Of a stretch of 64,000 nucleotides of DNA, positions 36,082 through 47,801 are shown one piece after another; within the stretch, counting starts at the first letter, position 1; each line of letters begins with the position of its first letter. The stretch is from contig BCJX01000011.1 of the NCBI GenBank assembly GCA_001600415.1, positions 923,285 to 987,284 on the forward strand, in the 5' to 3' direction. Below the pieces are notes generated by a model, which ran no database searches, was not told the DNA's origin, and saw only the letters and a list, made by a program, of their open reading frames with translations. This DNA is from Pascua guehoae (lineage: Eukaryota > Basidiomycota > Tremellomycetes > Trichosporonales > Trichosporonaceae). A program made the position numbers and the translations under genes.

Positions 36082-37248
36082 GGCGGATCACGACACGACA
36101 GACACGAGCAGTAGAGTAATGCATGAGATGAGATGTGCTGGGTGGGGGCGCCCGGGGGGTGGGGGTTGGGCTGGGGTTTTGTTCGGTGGCAGGGGTGGGG
36201 GTGGGTGGCATTGGGTTTGCGTTCGATGCACCCGACAAAGTCAGCCTTGCACCTGCACCTCGCGTGCTCGAGTTATTGTGCAGTGGGACGTTTTGTGGCC
36301 TGGGTGGGATGAATCGATGCCCAGAGGTGGGATAGAGACTCGGTGGGATAGAGACTCGGTCGTGGAGTTGCATGCGGTGGACAACGGTCCCGAATTCGGT
36401 TGTGGAGCTCGCTTTATCACTGACGATCCGAGCAGTGACCAGCTGAACGAGCACCCTGGTACCCTGGACAGCACGCAGAGACGAGCCCCTGGGCCTGACG
36501 GGTGTGAGGTTGCAAGCAGAAGCAGGTATCGGCCACGTCGGTCAAGTGTGGGGGTGCACGTGAACGGGCGACAGTGACAGACAGTGACAGACGCCGCCTA
36601 GCTGCTCGGTGCTGCCCCGCACATGTTGCTGGGGACCGCTTGTGTCCGTATCCACCATGGCCCTCGTGGCTCTTCGGGGGCGAGTGACGCGTCCACCCAA
36701 GAGCCTGACCACTTGACACTTGCGGACCCCCGGGGCGTTGAGCTGCACGACTTGATGCTCAGAGGGTTAGGGGGCCAAGAGGGTGCGTTACCGACGTGTA
36801 GCCTGGCCATCTCCCAGCGTAGGTACAGGCTTGCATCGTGTAATGCCCGCAGAGTAGACGGTGGGCGTGGTGCCAAGGCCACGGGAACCACGGGAACCAC
36901 GGGAAGCGAGGCCTGCAGAGCGTGTGTCTTGATCGTGGGCGACGGCGTCGTGTTGGGTCAGGTCGGAGGCGGCATATTGCACGTTTGGTGTCGTGGGCAG
37001 CGGGGACGAGCTGGTCGTGAGCCTGGTCCGACGCCCTTCGCTGCTCACCTTTGTGAGGATGGATGAGACGGCATCGGTTCGGGTCGTCGTCCGTTGTGGC
37101 TGACGTCGTCCCCGTCCCCAGCCCCGTCCGTGCCCCGGACGCATCTTCGTCACCTGGGTCCTCGTCGTCACTTGGACCCTCCCCACCCCTCGTCACCCGC
37201 TCCTAACCCGCTCCTCATCCCCCCTCTCCCCACCTAAGCCACCCATCC
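36082..37248. other. Intergenic region up to assembly gap
   Basis: Mostly without coding signal. A TGGGATAGAGACTCGG repeat (36330-36360) and CACGGGAAC triplets (36880-36905) occur. The possible minus-strand gene near the gap is listed separately. Confidence 0.4.
36788..37074 (-). CDS. Possible small Ser/Thr-rich protein next to the assembly gap
   Basis: A start codon at 37074 opens MPSHPSSQ. A GTGAGC donor at 37048 and a CTCACGACCAG acceptor give a 38-nt intron (37011-37048) to an exon 37010-36788 encoding SSPLPTTPNVQYAASDLTQH, RGSRGSRGLGTTPT and a stop, 82 aa in frame. The splice sites look good but the protein has no known domain. Upstream an acidic frame (DDEDPGDEDASG) leads into the gap, so a longer gene may be cut by it. 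Confidence 0.28.
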
Positions 37249-37673
37249 NNNNNNNNNNNNNNNNNNNNNNNNNNNNNNNNNNNNNNNNNNNNNNNNNNNN
37301 NNNNNNNNNNNNNNNNNNNNNNNNNNNNNNNNNNNNNNNNNNNNNNNNNNNNNNNNNNNNNNNNNNNNNNNNNNNNNNNNNNNNNNNNNNNNNNNNNNNN
37401 NNNNNNNNNNNNNNNNNNNNNNNNNNNNNNNNNNNNNNNNNNNNNNNNNNNNNNNNNNNNNNNNNNNNNNNNNNNNNNNNNNNNNNNNNNNNNNNNNNNN
37501 NNNNNNNNNNNNNNNNNNNNNNNNNNNNNNNNNNNNNNNNNNNNNNNNNNNNNNNNNNNNNNNNNNNNNNNNNNNNNNNNNNNNNNNNNNNNNNNNNNNN
37601 NNNNNNNNNNNNNNNNNNNNNNNNNNNNNNNNNNNNNNNNNNNNNNNNNNNNNNNNNNNNNNNNNNNNNNNNN
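37249..37673. other. Assembly gap (425 N)
   Basis: Undetermined bases. The right edge is extremely G-rich (GGGGGTTGGGGTGGGGG), which may explain the gap. Confidence 0.99.
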
Positions 37674-37841
37674 GGGGGTTGGGGTGGGGGCGAGGTAGGG
37701 ATGCGGAGGTGTGTGGTGGAGCGATGGTGTGGTGGTGTGGTGGGGTGGGCCCGAGGGGGTCGTGGCGTTGCCTGTTTCTGTGTGTGGGTTCTAGTGCGTG
37801 GTGCCGTGTCGTGAGGGTTTGCCAGAGTGCGGAGCGTTGGC

Positions 37842-37889
37842 AGTGTCGAGTGAAGTGTCGAGCAAAGTGTCGAGCAAAGTGTCGAGCAA
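37842..37889 (+). repeat. 12-bp minisatellite, four copies
   Basis: AGTGTCGAGCAA repeats four times head to tail (first copy ends TGA). On the minus strand it would read as FARH repeats, but that frame runs into the gap and has no other coding support. Confidence 0.85.
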
Positions 37890-38328
37890 AGGGCTGTTGG
37901 CTTTCGAGGTCGATGCGGACGGATGTACGACGGCGGGCGATTTCCAGTGACACTATGCGTGATGGTATTTGGCTCGTGATGGTATTCTGGTCACGTGATG
38001 GTATTTGGCTCGACCCACCCAAGTGCTGCCAATGCATCTCGATACTCTTCTCCGCTGCCCCGCTGCAAGTGTGATATGGGCTGCTGCGCGCTGTTGATTA
38101 GGGCGCACACAAGATGGACAAGACGCAATCGTTGGCTATTGGGTTGAGGCTGCCATGGCATGGCCCTCACAACATTTGGCGAGCCCGACACACCCCACTC
38201 CCGCTCAGTGTCACGCAAAACGCTCGCAGCTCGTACGTCTGATGAGGCTTCTTCCCAGGGCCGCGCCCTTTCCTCGCCCCGCGTCCCCGTTACGCAGCCC
38301 AGTGGTACAACTGTATATGCATATCATG

Positions 38329-38340
38329 CTATAAAAGGGG
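38329..38340 (+). promoter_or_regulatory. Strong TATA box (CTATAAAAGGGG)
   Basis: A near-perfect eukaryotic TATA box, 46 bp before an ATG at 38386 on the same strand. The region is at the 3' end of the long minus-strand gene, so no known gene explains it. Confidence 0.45.
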
Positions 38341-38385
38341 GTCTCTCACTTCACTGCTATTGGGGTCTCGGCACCAGAGTGCTCA

Positions 38386-38592
38386 ATGCTCAACAAAGTC
38401 CTCGTAAAACTGGTGTCTCAAAACCAGGCCTTCTTCTTCTTCAAGGCCGTCTTCATGGCCATACTCAAGGTCTCCTTCCTCTTGGCCTTATCCGTGGCCG
38501 TCTGTCCTAATCATGGTGGAATTCTCCTTGGCCTGGATGGCCGTCTTCATTGTGGTTGTTGGTCTCTTAGACCACGTGGGATGAACCGCTAA
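38386..38592 (+). CDS. Candidate small hydrophobic protein (possibly frameshifted)
   Basis: The 68-aa frame starts MLNKVLVKLVSQ and has a hydrophobic helix (FMAILKVSFLLALSVAVC) after FFFF. At about 38520 the same strand shows another hydrophobic segment in a different frame (FSLAWMAVFIVVVGLLDHVG then stop). One base shift, or an unseen splice, would join two membrane helices. The segment GGCCGTCTTCAT is repeated in both halves. It overlaps the 3' end of the minus-strand GAR-domain gene by 26 bp. No family recognised; supported only by the TATA box and hydrophobicity. Confidence 0.25.
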   Translation: MLNKVLVKLVSQNQAFFFFKAVFMAILKVSFLLALSVAVCPNHGGILLGLDGRLHCGCWSLRPRGMNR

Positions 38593-41500
38593 ACAGAGCC
38601 GACGCACGCATGCGCTCGCGCTCACGTTCGCGCTCGCGCACGCTGGGACTCTCGCTTGCGCGGCGAATAAACGACACGCTGATAAGCGGGCTGCCCGCGC
38701 CAACAGACGCGGGCGAAATGTTGGAGAGCGGGGTCGAGGGGGTCGCGGTCACGGTCGCGGTGAAGGCCGACGTCGCCAGCGGGCTACGCTCCCGCTCGCG
38801 ACGGGGGCGGATGCTCAGCCCCAGACCAGTATCGGCCGAGACGGAGCGCACCGGTGTGCGGGGCTCGCCGAGCGCACCGAGTGCACTTAACTGCGTCTTG
38901 GGGCTCTTTGACTGAGGGCTTGTCGACGTCGATTGCGACAGCGTCTGGGATGCGGCGAGCGTTGCCGACGTGATCGCCAGCGGGACGGTGCGCCACTCGG
39001 GCGAGTTGGGTTCCACCTCTGCACCTTCGAGTTGGTCTGCACACCGGTCGAGCAGGTAGCGCCCCAGTTCGACCCAGCCGCCGCCGACGCGCACCATGAC
39101 GGTGCGCGAGCGCAGGATACGGCAAAAGCACAGGCGCGCACGCGGGCCAGTGCCGATCCAGTAGCGGCCAGATTCGTCCTTCCAGTCGTCGGGCGACTCG
39201 CGGCCTGCGGGAACAATGGGAACGTCGACCTGGTAGGTTAGCACCTGCCGATACCTCTTACACCTACGTCTAATCCATTGATGACGCGCGCAACCGCGGC
39301 GTCGATGCGGCTGCTGTTTTGCGGAATGTAACCTTTTTGCTTGGTCACAATCGACGTGCGGGGCGTGCGGCCCAGCGAGCTAGTCGATGAACTAAGGCGG
39401 TTGCGACGTGTCGGCGACACATAGTCTGCCAAAGTGCTCGAGGCAGAGCGCGTCAGGCTACCCGAGGTCGAGCGGCTGAGGCTATCCGTGCGGCTCCTCA
39501 GACTTGCAGAGCGTGACAGGCCACCCGAGCTCGTCGAGCTCGACAGACGGAATGGCTGGGGCACCGTGGGGGTCATAGGCTTGCTCACAGGCAGAGGGAA
39601 GCTCGCCCTTGAAGGCTTGGGCTTTGGCGGACGGGGTACAGCGAATCCACCACTGTCCAACGACGGGCGTGGGCTTGACGTGCGGGGCGCGGTGAATAAA
39701 CTGTCAGTCGACGGGCGTGGTCGGCGGGACGCGGGCGCAGTGACGGGTTGGCCCAATGTGCTTGACGCATTGCGCCGGTTTGGCGCTGATGTCGCTCGCG
39801 TTGACATTGTCCGCTTTGGCGGCTCAGCCTTGGCCGCCGGTGGCAGAGGCTTGGCCGCTGGTTTCGAGCGCAGCACGGCGTCGAGGGCATTGGTTGAAGC
39901 CGACCGCCGGATTGGCGCTTTGCCTTTTCCCTTGGGGTCGTTGTCCCCGGGCCGGACAGACCTAGCCAAGACGGAGACAGAGATCGTGGCGCTCGACATG
40001 ACGCTCGTGTTTGATGCACCAGTGACGTCGGAATCAAGGGCAGACATTGACGGAAAGACGGATGCCACACTGCTCGGCGGCATCGACTCGTTGTCGGCCA
40101 TGCTGCGAAGCTCGGCCCACGCACGCGTCACACGCTCCCGCTCACTGGAAACACGCGGGTCGCGCTTGCGCGCCTCGGCCGCGCGCTCAAATGCCGCAAC
40201 AACCAAGGCGGCGTCGCGCTCAAGCTTGTCGGTCGTGGATTTGTGGCCGTTCGAGTCGATTGCTTCGAGGAGACGGCTGAATGCAGCGTCGCATCGGGTG
40301 GCCGCATCCGAGACGACGGCCAACTCGTCGAGCTCTGGCACCAGGGCGCCCTGCTTGGTCACCTTGTCGAGCAAGCGGTTGACTTCGGGCGAGTGGGGCG
40401 TCGTCTTTGCGAGGCTACGGGTGCTCTTGGAGATTGCCCGGAACGTCGACACCAGCTGTTTGGCAACCGACGAGCTGGGAAGGCGGCGGTTCTTGGGTGT
40501 CTTTTTCAGCGACTGAGGGGTGGGGTGCACAATGTCTTCGAGATCGAGCTGGTCGAGACTCTTGGTCAACGAGTCAACAAACAGCTTGTTCGTTCGATCC
40601 GGCTGCTTTGGCGTCCTTGGCCGTGTCTTTTGCTTTGCACGACGCGCTTCCTCGGCCTGTCGCTCAACCTCGGCCGTCGCATCGCGGACAAGCTGGTCGA
40701 CGTCGTGTTGCCACTTTTGAGCCTCGGCAACACGCGCCAGTCCTGCCTCGCGGGCAATATCAGCAGACGAGAAAATGGTAGCCGCGTGGTGCGTGTCGAT
40801 CCGTGCCGACGTGTGTGCGCCGAGGGCCTTGTTGAGTGTGGTGAGGTGCGACTGGACTTTGTCGGCCATCGCAGTGACACTGCTTGTTCCTGCACGCTGA
40901 ATGTCGAGCGCCAGATCACGACGTGCCTCGCCCTGTGCCTCTTTGGCAGTTTCAATGCGCGCGTCGAGGCCAGTGAGAATGTCCCGGAGCGAGTCCGCTG
41001 CCGACGTAAGCGAGGCAGTCGCTTCAATGACGGGGGCCGACCAGTGCTGGAATGCAACCTCTTCCGCGGTCGAGACAAGATTGGCAAGGGCTGCCGACAC
41101 ACGGGCAGACTGGTGGTTCATCTCTGTCCGGACACGGGCATCCAAGGCGTTGAGGTCTGGCAAGGTCGAAGCGTCCTGGAACGAATGGTCGGGCCCGCTT
41201 GGAACGGGTGTGAGAGGTGGTGTGAGGGGACCGCCGGGCGACTGGAGGCCAGGCGTTGCGTACTGCGGGGCTTCCTCCTTGGACACAAAGCGAATACGCT
41301 TCACCAGCCCATCGGTCCATTCTTCCACTTGGACCTTGAGCTCGGCAATGGTCCGCTTCGCGGTATCCAACTGGGGGCTTGCAGCTGCTACCCCAGCAAC
41401 GGTCGTTCGTGTGTCGTTGATCGACCCAATCAAATCCTCGGCCTCGTCCCGAACCAGTCGCACCGTATCGGCCTGTTCAGATACCGAGTAAACAGTGTCC

Positions 41501-43732
41501 AGCTCGGCCTGGATTGTTTCCAAACGGCTCCGGTTGTCCTCGAGCCCATTGATTAGCGGAGCCGCAATGTCAGAGGATGGGCCGAGGAGTTGGCTCAGTC
41601 GAGTAATGTCCATCTCAGTGGTCTCGAGCCGGTCGGCAATCTTGCTGATTTGGCCGTCCAAATCTGCAGGAAGTTGACCCGAGGCGTGTGGTGTCCACGC
41701 AACATGGTTGGCGGCCTGCATGAACATGTCGTGAACCGTGTCCAGCTCGTCTGCAATGTCTTGACGATCCTCACGAATGACGAGAACCAGAGGAAGCGCT
41801 TCTGCGTCAATCTTGGTGCGTTGAGCAAGCTCATTGCACCGCCGAGCCAGAGCGACAAGGTCGGCCGAGTCATCGTCCACCACGCTTCCAAGGTCGTCTG
41901 GCACGCCCCCGGGCGGAACGAGGTGGTTGATTGCCATGGGCGCACCGAGCAGAGCCTTGCGGTACTGCATCACCGCAAGAGTGGTAGCTTCGTGGGTGTC
42001 GGTTGCAGTGCGCACCATTGTGCTTCCATTGTCGAGCCATTCGTGGACGCCTTGAAGCCAGCCGCTGAACGACCCGCCGTCACGAACGGCATCGGCGAGC
42101 GACGGTCGTGGTGCACCCGCTGTTCCTTGCTCCAGACGTTGGACGGCATCGGCAAGTTGGTGTCGAAGCGCACGCACGCGGTTCTGCTGTGCAAGCAAAG
42201 ACTCTCGCGCCTTGAGAATGGAACTGTAGAATGCCAACGCCTTGGCGATAGTGTTGATGTTCGACTCGGCCGCACTCCGCGCAGACGTCAATCCGGCCAC
42301 GAGTTCGACATTGTGCTCGTCCTTGGAAGGGAAGGCAGGGTGAGATGGGCGAGGGAAGGCGTCGTCGATGGCCGGAGGAAGTAAGGCGCTCGCATCGGCA
42401 TAACGCTGTGCGAGAAGCGCGTGTGTGTGGCTCGAGGCAGGTTCCGCCAGGGCACTCTCCATCTCGGCGAGTACCTCAGTAGCCGCGCACTGGGCGCGGT
42501 GCGAGGAAGTATAGTGCGCATGCGCTTGGCGAGCCTGCGCCTCAAATTCGGAGCACCAGCTGACACGTTCGCTAATGCCCTTGGCATTCTCCTCAATCTC
42601 CTCCTGAAGTTCGATCATGAGGTCGGGGACGGCGCCTTGAGGGTGGTCGTCACCGACAGGACCATCAATCCCGCCGAGTCCGCTCAGACGTCCAGCCTGG
42701 TCGATCATGCGATCCAAGATGGAACTGCTCCGCTTCACTAACGTGTTTGCAAAGTTGCGTTGGCGCGTTTGTAAACCAACGAGTTGTGATCGAAGGATGG
42801 ACAGGTGGAGGGACGACTTGCGGCTGCCGCCACCCTTGGATGGCGATGATGGGCCGCCTCGTGGAGATGGAGGAAGACGCGACGCGCTCGGGGAAGGGGG
42901 CGATCCCAGCGCAATGTCGGGGATTGAGCTATTGGACGAGGTAGACATTAGGCGGCGGCGTGGCACGGTCGCATAGTGTCGGGGGCTGGAACGTCGGTCG
43001 GGTGAAGCCGCGCCAGGGGTCCATGCTTGGGCCTCGGCCACGACATAATCAATCTCGGACTTGACGCTCTCGGATTCGCGGCTAACCTCATGACGGAGGT
43101 CGTCCCACTGCAGTCGGAGTGCAGTCAAGTCAAGCACGGCCCCGCGCTTGCGGAGGACCATCAGCAGCTGGTCGATGAGGAGAATCAGGTCCAGTGTGAC
43201 CTCGACGAGGTCGGTCGATGGCTGTGTGAGGGGGATACGCGTAATCTCTGCAGTGGCGTGAGCACAACACTTGTCGCACAGACAGTCTAGCCCCATGGAA
43301 AGGGTTTGTTGGGGGGCGACACACGCTACCTACGTCGCGTCTTCTCCTTCATGCGTTCCATGTCCCCATCATCAAAGCGGTCCACCTCGTCCTCGATGGC
43401 GTTGCGCTCGCTGATCCATGCAGACAGCTGGGCCTTGTCGGGCAGCCGCCATTTCGACTTGTCCGCGCCCGCGCGAACATAGCCTGCGGTGCTGTGTGGA
43501 TCTGGGATGAGGACGGGGTGTACAAACGGGTACACGGGAGCGAGAGACTTGAGCGACTGTCCGCATCAGTACGCGGGATATGGGAGCGAGCAGCGTCAAG
43601 GGGTGGGGGGAAAGTGCTCACCTCTAGCTTGGACTCGAACCAGTTGCGCTTCTCGATAAAGGCCAGTAGCTCCTCCCTGTCAGCGCGCGAGAGATCCTGT
43701 CTCACGCTCGCGTTGACTGGCCGATCGTTCAT
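38567..43732 (-). CDS. Large coiled-coil protein with C-terminal GAR (Gas2-related) domain, Kar9-like
   Basis: Four exons close in frame to 1,671 aa: 43622-43732, 43334-43556, 39268-43286 (one 4-kb exon) and 38567-39229. The N-terminus begins MNDRPVNASVRQDLSRADRE. Long helical regions follow with Ala/Leu/Glu heptads (for example LVALARRCNELAQRTKIDAE, TLPDLNALDARVRTEMNHQS), separated by Ser/Pro-rich linkers. A basic Ser/Arg/Pro-rich stretch (about 1150-1440) includes SRSTSGSLTRSASSTL, typical of microtubule-bound proteins. Near 1474 is a GAR domain: YWIGTGPRARLCFCRIL then VMVRVGGGWVELGRYLLDRC, a microtubule-binding zinc fold of Gas2 and spectraplakins. In fungi this combination is found in Kar9-related spindle-positioning proteins, so linking microtubule plus ends to actin is the best guess. 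The domain is clear; the Kar9 assignment is inference. Confidence 0.78.
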
Positions 43733-44883
43733 GGCGTCGTCCAAGTGGTTTGTTGTCCTGTTTAGGCAGTGGTGGGTGATTCGCCCATCCTAGGATGGGC
43801 AAAGGTGACGGGGGTGAGGTGATGGGTGTTGTGTTTGGGCGTGGGGGGGGGGGGGTGGGGTTGAATGGATATTCGATGGTGGTGGTGGCAAGGAGTGTAA
43901 AGGGGGGAGTGATGTCTGGATAGTTAAAAGGTAATGTTGGGGGAAGAGGGAAGAGCAAGAGGGAAGGGGGGAGCGAGAAGGAGGAAAGGGATGGCAAAGG
44001 AGAATGGAGAGGGATCCGAGTGATGTACCCGGTGGTCGGTTGTGCAGTGCAAGCAGTCGATGCGTCGATGCGTCGATGCGTGCGAGGGTGGGAATGAGGG
44101 TCCAAAAGGGGGCTGGGGAAGCGGGGGGGGGAGGGGCAAGCCGGGGGGAGGGGGGCGGTGATGTCGGGGGGCGGTTGGTGCGAGACAACCTGTGAATGGC
44201 AAGGGGATGGAGACAAGTGTGTGGGTGGGTGGGGTGTTGTGTTGGTTCTCGTTGAATAATCCCACACGATGGCACACTATGATTCTGTGACGCGCGCCAT
44301 GGCGCCCATTCTCGGCGCCATGGACCTTGTCCGACCTGTGCATGGCGCGCATGGCGGCGACGATGATGACATCCCGATAGCGATTTGCTTCTTGATTTTT
44401 ATGATTTGGGTCCGGGCGATTACAACCATTTCGTAATCCTATGGATGGATGGACACACGCACTCCAGGGTCGTGCCTGAGGCACACTGCGAGAGCGAGAG
44501 CGAAGTATTCTCAGCGCTACAGCGTTTGGGTGGTCGGTCCGGGGTGCAGTCTAAAGTACAGCTACTGTAGTGCAGTGGGTGGGTGCTGCCTGCAGGCCGG
44601 GTTTGCTTGCCATGGGTGCCTTAACTGTGCCGGCCGGTTCAGACCTCGGCTCTGCGCGGCCCCTCGGCATGTCGCCATGGAGGGCGGGTCCACCACCCCC
44701 GAGGACCAGTACGAGTGACAACCTGCTGCCTTTGCTGCGCTAGCAATCCATGCTGCAACCGTCGACACCTCTATCCACACGAGCAAACATCACCCTCGGG
44801 GCCCGGGGTCGGTCATTCCACCACACTCTCCCAACCTCTTGCGACACGTCAACATGTTGAAACGGTAGCTACTACCCTACACC
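43733..44883. other. Divergent intergenic region
   Basis: Purine-rich on the plus strand next to the GAR-domain gene (its CT-rich leader on the other strand). A GTCGATGC triplication lies at about 44057-44084. No coding exon chain on either strand. Confidence 0.5.
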
Positions 44884-47457
44884 ATGACAAGCAGAGCCCT
44901 CAACCTCTCCACCACCCAGTTCGCAAACTTGCGGCACCTGCACCGGCCCGCCGTTTCAACCCTGTTGCAGCTGCAGCCGTTGCCCAACGCTATCGCGTCG
45001 TCGTCGTCGTCGTCGAGGCTCCTGTCGACATACAATAGTTCACAACGACCACGACAACCGCTACAAACCCAGCAGTCCAATGGGCCAACATGCATGATCA
45101 GCTACAGGGGCAAGGGGAAACAGCGCTGGGACACCCCCTGCGTCCCCGAGAGGCGGTACCTCTCCGCAGGGCCTGCCCGGCGAGCCGTGCTTCGCAGTCC
45201 CAAACACGTCGAAACACTCGGCATTGTGGGATTAAGACACAACCATCCATTCACTCTTCTACGTGGCATGAATGGCGACACCAACGGAGGTCAAGCGATA
45301 CGGCGCTTCCATGCAACGCCGCGACAGGACGCACTCTTGCCAGTGCTCCCAGTGGCGCTGGGAGCATTCTTCAAGGTATGTCTATCAAGTACACGCTGGC
45401 AAGCCGAAGCGTCACCATGGGGGATGTTGGTTATCATGTCGCGTTGCCAAAGCGCTGACACCCAGGGGACAACAATGCTGGGGGTAGCAACGGGGTTGTC
45501 GCGCGTCCTCATTTCATTCATGCCTCTCGGATGGCTGGCGACATTTCGCTTTGCCAAAGGTGTGACATGGTTCAACAACGATGTCCCCTTACCCAAGGCG
45601 AGTCCCGACGCCGACGAGTTTTGGAAGATGTGGTGTCAAGATGAAAAACCCGTCACGGTGACGAACGAGGACGCCGAGCAGATGGTTACCGCACCTGGTC
45701 TGGGCAAAGACCCAGTCGTCTTGCCCGACGGGCGGATCGCTTACACGATACCTCTCCCCAGTCGCTGGCGGAGCGACTTTCCCAAGCCCGAGAACGAGAC
45801 CGATCCCGCAGCATACGCCAAGTGGGTGCGCCAAATGAAGTTTCGCATCCGGCACAACTACTTCTTCTTGCCACCGCTCCCTGCCATTTCAGTAAAGTAT
45901 TACAACGAGTTGTCGTCGAGCGAACGCAAAGAGGTCGACTCTCTACGGTGGTACTGGACCGCGCTGCGCATGTTCAAAGATCGCCTCAAGATGTCGCGCT
46001 TCGTCGTCGCTGCTATCCTTGGCATCCCTGTCCTGCTCCTTTTCGCAGTGTACATTGCGGGGATGGAGCGCGTCCCCCTTACTGGCCGCTGGCGGGTCAT
46101 CCTCCTCACCCCGGAAGAGGAGGACACCATCTCCAATAGTCTCGAAGGCGCAAGCTGGTTCAAGTCGGTGATAAACCTTCTGACCACGCCCGAGCACCCC
46201 GCTCCTCCCATCCTGCCGCTCACCGACTGGCGCTGGGCATGGGTTAACTCGACGCTCCGCCGCCTTGAGGCTGGTGTCATTTCCGAAGTCGAGCGCCTCT
46301 CGGAGGGCACACAAACACAAATTGGCTTCGACCATGTTGGAGTTCGCCCACCCCCATCACGATATCCCATTCGTCCGCGGCCCCGCGTCTCGGCTCGTCT
46401 TCATGCTGCGCTGTCCGATGACGAGCCAGAGGGCGAGTATTCGGCACCGGGCATGGAGCATCTCGAGCTCGGCCCACCATACAACATTATGATTCTAGAC
46501 GCACCCGACAAGAATGCGTTCTCGTACGGGTTCGGCGGCAACGGCGCAGGCGGCATCGTCATATTCACAGGGCTGCTGGACGAGATCCTCGCGCACGGTG
46601 CGGCACCACCTCAGGATCCTCCAAACCCACTACCCATCCCACCTCCATCACGAGGAATCTTTGGCGGCTTATTCGCTGCACCCCCACCCATGCCTGTCGC
46701 AGTGGTACCCGAGCCCACCGAGGAGCAGACCCTGTACCTCGCCATCGTCCTTGCTCATGAGATGGGCCACCTGCTTCTCAGCCACCACCTCGAGACACTC
46801 TCGCACCAGCAAGTGCTGTGGCCGTCGGTTGTGGGCCTGTCCGTGGACCTTATCCGCTCATTCATTTGGCCCTTTACGTGAGCTGCGCATGGCGGTGCTG
46901 CAAAGTGATTAACGCGCCCAGATTCTTCCTCGGGCCCACTGTAAACGATGCGCTTGCAAATGTTGGCCGTACCAGCACCGAGGAGCTGACACAGCGATAC
47001 GGCCATATTGGATTCGAGTACAAGCACGAGTACGAGGCGGACTTGACAGCGTTGCGGTGAGTCGCCCATTCTGGACATGGGCGCAATTCAACTGACAGGG
47101 GCCAGACTTCTCTCCCATGCCGGGTACGACCCCGCAGCGGCAGTCCAGGACTTTGCAGAATCGATCACCGAGATTGCCGAGATTGAGAAGGAAGAGCTGC
47201 CATGGTGGTCTCTGTTCAAGCTCTGGTCGGTATCCGGACATCCAAAACCCGAGGAGCGTGTGAAAGCCATGGAGGATGAGCTCGAACGCTGGCGCGAGGT
47301 GGAGGCAAAGGAAAGGGCCAAGGCAGAGAAGGCAGCCGCAAAGGAAAAGGCAAAGGCGGACAAGGCAGCCGCAAAGGAGAGGGCAGCGAAGGACGCTGCA
47401 GAGGCGAAGGCGGTGACCGCAGTGGCGAGGGAAGCCGCCAAGGTAAAGAGGGCATGA
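44884..47457 (+). CDS. Mitochondrial M48 metallopeptidase, Oma1-like
   Basis: Zinc metallopeptidase of the inner membrane, related to Oma1, which handles membrane-protein quality control. Exons 44884-45375, 45466-46877, 46922-47056 and 47106-47457 join in frame to 796 aa. The first 160 residues are Ser/Arg/Gln-rich with almost no acidic residues (RPRQPLQTQQSN), a long presequence. A membrane helix follows (FVVAAILGIPVLLLFAVYIA, about residue 350). The active site is LAHEMGHLLLSHHLE (HExxH at about 595-599), with the third ligand Glu in EYEADLTAL (about 673). The segment NAFSYGFGG-GGIVIFTGLL is the usual M48 strand before the active helix. The length exceeds Oma1 (about 350) because of the presequence, a large middle domain and a Lys/Ala/Glu-rich coiled tail (EKAAAKEKAKADKAAAKE). 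Intron 1 is 90 nt, in frame and without stops. Confidence 0.85.
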
Positions 47458-47801
47458 GGATGGGGACCCGAGTTAAGAGGGCATAAGAACGGGGACCCGA
47501 AGTGGACAGGGGATGACAGGAAGGGAGCCATGGCAGCACCAGATGGTAACTTTAGGTTGTTTGTGCCACTACTCCGTACAACTACTCCACACATAGATGA
47601 GACGTTGTCTTACTTAATGTACCAATCGCACAATGAGCCCAACCCAGAAAGATGCCCCACTCCCGTGCATTGTGGCAACGCTGCACCTCTGGCCATACTG
47701 GATGTACCGATTTAGCCGACGTAGCCGACCTCCACTTTCGTGTCAACAAAGTCACCACCAAAGTAGTGTCCCAAAGTTCTCCAGTCGTTGTCCACTCCAC
47801 C
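47458..47801. other. Tandem intergenic region between the peptidase and histone deacetylase genes
   Basis: Holds the end of one transcription unit and the promoter of the next. No TATA box or coding exon recognised. Confidence 0.5.

Larger units (their letters stand above)
37674..38566. other. Region right of the gap, with G-rich edge and short repeats
   Basis: G-rich DNA at 37674-37760, then a 12-bp minisatellite and a GTGATGGTATT triplet (37960-38010). No confident gene apart from the low-confidence mini-ORF at its end. Confidence 0.45.

Noticed and set aside
37234..38037. Minus-strand frame with FARH repeats crossing the assembly gap
   Set aside because: Most of the frame is undetermined bases and the visible repeat is the 12-bp minisatellite; no splice or codon support.
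47057..47098. Peptidase intron 3 ending at CTGACAG (47098)
   Set aside because: Gives the wrong phase for RLLSHAGYDP; the next CAG at 47105 fits exactly.
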